Assembly (NCBI GenBank): GCA_004794655.1
Contig: SMMW01000013.1
Location: 1,510,001-1,574,000, forward strand
Direction: 5' to 3'
Origin: Marisa cornuarietis
Taxonomy: Eukaryota; Mollusca; Gastropoda; Architaenioglossa; Ampullariidae
Length of the DNA: 64,000 bases
Shown: positions 60,102-64,000 of the stretch, piece after piece
Layout of the letters: the number at the start of each line of letters is the position of its first letter
How positions within the stretch are numbered: position 1 is the first letter of the stretch
The notes under the pieces: model-generated
The model's input: only the letters and a program-made list of their open reading frames with translations
What the model was told of the DNA's origin: nothing
Databases searched by the model: none
Program-made: the position numbers and the translations under genes

Positions 60102-61977
60102 GCTAAGTCATTTTCTCTGTGCAACTAGTTTGAGGCAGTTGGCGCTGTTATGGACGTAGTGTACCGACTTGACGTAGTGTATCGACAGACTGGCAGACCA
60201 GCACTTTCTCTGCCCTCCACCGCGACCATCCCCCATCAAAACAAACAAACAAACAAACAAAAACTCTACTTAGCAGATCCCACTCTAGATGCCGTGATAG
60301 ATGGGTTGTTAAAAGGGTGAAACGGAGAAATTAAAAAGCAAAAAAAGGAAAAAAATGATGCACGTGTACTAATTATTTTTGGAATTGCTTATTTGCAAGA
60401 ATAAACGCAGTGACGTCAATGCATCCGTACTCGTGTGTGTTTTCCAGTGAAGAAGAAAAAGAGGAGCCGGCAGCGTGCCACGTCACGTACAGCAGTAACA
60501 AGAGCAACAACTAAATGACGTCGTCGTCGTTGTCGTCGTCGCAGTCATCCTCTTCATCTATCATCACCACAAACATCTTAGCGTGACCTTCGTTTTTGAT
60601 CTCCTCCGGGTAACAACAAAGACTAAAATAAAAAAATGTAAGGAAGCTCAAACACATAACAAGAACTTAGAAGATCGGAGTCTCACAAACAGAATAAACA
60701 GTCAGGCTAGCCAGGGATACAAGACCTTAGCAACACGGGAATACAATGATCAGTTACCTGAGGTTACGATCATTAATAAGAGGGTGTGACGCACCAGGGT
60801 TATCACCTCTGCCCCTCCTGTAAATGTGTATGTGTAGAGGGTGAGCACGAGTTACATACCTGTCTGTTGTAGACGTTTCACGACACGGCTCTAGACAACT
60901 CGCGGGTTTATCTTCAAACTTGTGCAAACTTAATGTTGTGAAAATTCACTTCTTTATGGGTGGGTGATGATTTCCATTTATCATTTTTGACAACTTCCGT
61001 TGCCAGCGTTTGACAAGTTATCGACTTCTCTACATTCCGTCTTGGAGAGATGGCAATGGGGACCTGACGGGTCTGAAAGGTGCGTGCACGATACAGGCCA
61101 GCAAGACCTGCCTGCTGTTTCTTACTCGTCCCTCCCGTGAAATATAGCAATCACGTCGGTTTTATCACGCACCTGCAAGCGATAGTGCAAGACTTTTTCT
61201 TCCCAATGCACGCCATTTTATATACGTTTTCTCGCAGGGAGCGCTTTTGGGAGGTGCTGTTCGACAAACGATCTGGAACAACATGGCAGATCCCCTTGAT
61301 AAGTCCAGGCAGCGAGCGCGAACCAGCTATGTGGAGTCTGGTCATTGGCATGTTGCAAATCCTTGCAGGACGTGCGCTTTTTGATCAACTCCATCTTTCT
61401 ATAAGCCTTCCGAATGACACTTGACATGTCAGTAAAACTTTTCTGACTTTGTCATGTTAGAAAATAAGTCGATCGGTGAACCTTGACAGTAGGTGTAACT
61501 AGTCGGTCTGTCTACACTTGCTTTATAAAAACTGATACGGGGTATGTAGTCATGTATGTTACCTAGTAGCTCTGAGTAAAGTTTAAAATTAAGCAATCGG
61601 TTGTAGCAGGTATACTTGGTGGCTTTGTCTGCTCGTCGTATTTAACGGACTACTGATGACTAATTACTGAGACCTAATGTCCCGACGTATGGGTGTGAAT
61701 GTATCATTGTGTTCTTGTTTTACACATCTCTGTTAGCAATTACCAGCTTTCCGAGTTCTGGAAATTTAAAAAGAAATGTACTGCTATCATCCTATCATGG
61801 ATTCGTTTCCTGAGTATAAATTGAATCGCATTAATTGCGCCCTTTGTGGGCCTCGCTTTACTTTTACGAGCCATAGCTATCCCCCCCCCCGTCCTTCACT
61901 AGTTCGTCACCTTTTTATCCTCAGGAGCTTAGCCATGGCGTCAGCAGCTGGAATGCATGGAAACCGCTAAAGCTGGG

Positions 61978-62285
61978 TCAAAATGCAAGAGGCATCGGCC
62001 TGAGTGTAGAGAAACATGTCATACTTGTAAACATGCATCAGAATGCAAGACAGTAGCTGGAATGCTTAAAAACTTGTAAAAGTAGTAAACCTTTATGAGG
62101 AAGCAAAATACGGTGGCCAGGGTCGGTGGAAACCTGTAAAACCGGTAACATCTTCATCAAAATGCAAGAGAAGCAGGAAGGCATGAAAACATGTGAAACT
62201 TGTAAAACCGCATCAACCTTCGAGAGAGACAGTAGCCTGAGTGCATGAGAACATGAAAAGCCATTTCATTAAAATGCGAAGTTAC
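61978..62285. repeat. Degenerate ~60-bp tandem array
   Basis: Units begin near 61978, 62038, 62096, 62157, 62219 and 62267. They share TCAAAATGCAAGA, then GGCATGAAAACATGT, then ACTTGTAAAACC. Spacings are 60, 58, 61, about 62 and about 48 bp. Identity between units is moderate, so the array is old. Confidence 0.75.
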
Positions 62286-64000
62286 GAGGCGTGGAAGCCG
62301 CACAGCGCATGGCGGCTTTCTCTGCACACCGTCAACATCAGTTTCCGGATCAGGTGAGAATGAGCTCCTATATGGCTCTGGCATCTAATAAACTATGTTT
62401 CACGGTCTGATTAGATGAGTTCTCGGTCTGCCAGCTCGTCTATCAGAACTTGCCGCCTGGATGTCCATCAGACCTGCTGCTAAGGGTAGGAAACGGACGA
62501 ATGAACCTAGCTGCCGATGCCTGCTATTGCAATAGACACTCGTTATTATTTTATTTTGTATTCATACACGTACACATATCATCACTGTAGTATGGACTGG
62601 TGGATGTGTGCATATAATGATTCTAGAACAGAAGAACCTGTGGAGTGAAAAACTGAGAGAACACGTTGGCCACAATTTCAAAAGATTTACCATCTCGCAC
62701 AAAAACAATCGTACATTGAAGTTCGTGCGATCTAGTTTAAAGAAGACTCCATCTGACTACCCTTAGTGAAAGGTTTCTAATTTATAAGCGAAATTAAAAG
62801 GAGGTGAAAGGTTAACGTTTTTTCTCTTCGGGTTGTCAGAAATGGTGAACCACTTACAGCTACCTTTCATGCCTTCTAAGCGATAGGACTCTTGCCAGTT
62901 AAAACTCTTTAATTTTTCTTTTTTAAAATCATGAGTCTTCAATACACTGTTTAGAGTGTTACCGGCAAAGGGTTATTACAGAAAAAGGAGAAAGGGCAGT
63001 TGTTTTGTTCGCATTTCTCATCATAAAAATTAAAAACTGAGGAAAAAGTAAACATTACGTGGCAAGCAGGATGGTTAACAGGTAGCAGCCAACTCAAACC
63101 TTATAAATTATTGGCAGCTAGGCATAATAAGTCTTCCCAGCTAGAGGCTAGCGCGTATTATGAACTTGGTTTAGTCTGATTATTTCAGTGCAACTTGTTA
63201 CCCTAAGTCAGCCAGTCCAGAATGCCGAGGGGAAGTACTAAAACAACTCGGCCGACACATCAAGTGGAAACAAACGTCGCCCAAGTTGCCTCACCAACTG
63301 CCATTTTGGGCTGTCTTGTTGGCTTTACCATGCAGCAACATCCTTAACCAGCTCTTATCCTAGCATTTGTCCAGCTGCACCCGTGCACATTCTATGGACA
63401 ATACCGTTTTCATGAAGGATGCAAGCATGGAGTCGAGTCTCGGTGCGCTGTTGAACGTAGGCGGTGTACAGTGCTCGTGCCACTACGTCGTGACGTGAGC
63501 GTGTCACGTAAAGAGGATTGTTCAAAGGCGTGTAATTCAGACGATATCAAGCTGCACGCTCGACACAATTGTGTTACCAGGCTATATCAGGAGCCCAATC
63601 GATTCTGAGTGACAAGGACTGAGTTTATACGCTGATGCCGACCACGTGGATTGTTTGTGCGGCGTTTGGCTGGGCTCCCGGGAGGCAACGAGGGAGAGAA
63701 TGCAACCCAAGGGAGGTCACTTGTCGCCGTCATTGTGAGCTACCATATTTTCATGGATTCGACAACGGAACTCGTGAACTATGGCGGTTCTCTGGCCGTG
63801 AGAGGATTTCTGTCTGTGCAAAACCACGAAGGATGAAATACAACTTGCAATTACGAACGGTTGAGAAATTTGAATCACGTGTGTCCAGCGATGATAGACG
63901 TCTAGCACTGTTTGTAGTCACATTATCGTACTTTTCCCCAGCCCCTCTCTCAATCTTGTTTTTCTCTCTCTCAGCTATAGCCACGGTATGCACACGGAAT

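Larger units (their letters stand above)
59748..64000. other. Unassigned right end
   Basis: The ~60-bp array lies at 62 kb and a possible alternative short exon at 60448-60518. No other gene is supported. Confidence 0.45.

Overview
The window looks like nuclear DNA of an invertebrate animal. Coding sequence is sparse, introns run from 0.4 to about 16 kb, splice sites are GT-AG, and dinucleotide and tetranucleotide microsatellites are dense. Several tRNA-derived SINE copies share a conserved 3' tail. The tail motif (near TTTTACGCCGTGCCAGCAAC) and the style of the repeats suggest a mollusc, perhaps a caenogastropod; that is inference from memory, not a search result. There are no bacterial operons, rRNA genes or CRISPR arrays.

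The best supported gene lies on the minus strand and covers about 41.8 kb down to 5.4 kb. I can follow six exons with matching splice phases (41422-41829, 25274-25464, 23939-24880, 19091-19337, 18392-18546, 15356-17062) and a probable seventh micro-exon (5371-5433). The joined frame is open for about 1,228 codons and no stop codon is reached. The predicted protein begins with a Ser/Pro-rich segment. It continues with leucine-rich helices of ARM/HEAT-like texture, broken by glycine-rich and Ser/Pro-rich disordered loops, and exon 6 ends in a helical block. I do not recognise the family with confidence and give no gene symbol. The larger exons are clearly more GC-rich than the AT-rich introns.

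Around this gene are weaker single-exon candidates: a possible plus-strand first exon at 894-971 behind a TATA box and a CRE; a terminal minus-strand exon at 43100-43321; a possible two-exon small gene at 58667-59747 (plus); and isolated plausible exons at 3615, 32299 and 48635. These rest on splice signals and the look of the protein only.

The rest is intron or intergenic DNA with a rich repeat landscape. It includes tRNA-derived SINEs with box A, box B and target-site duplications. Two very short 5'-truncated copies consist of the SINE tail alone and have clear 11-bp target duplications; one of them sits at the same target as a full copy. A 90-bp intron/3'-splice-site segment is duplicated 1.5 kb downstream within the same gene. 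Several minisatellites are present, with units of 14, 22, 31/62, 33, 44, about 45-49, about 57 and about 60 bp. No complete mobile element with its own protein, no virus and no toxin gene was seen.
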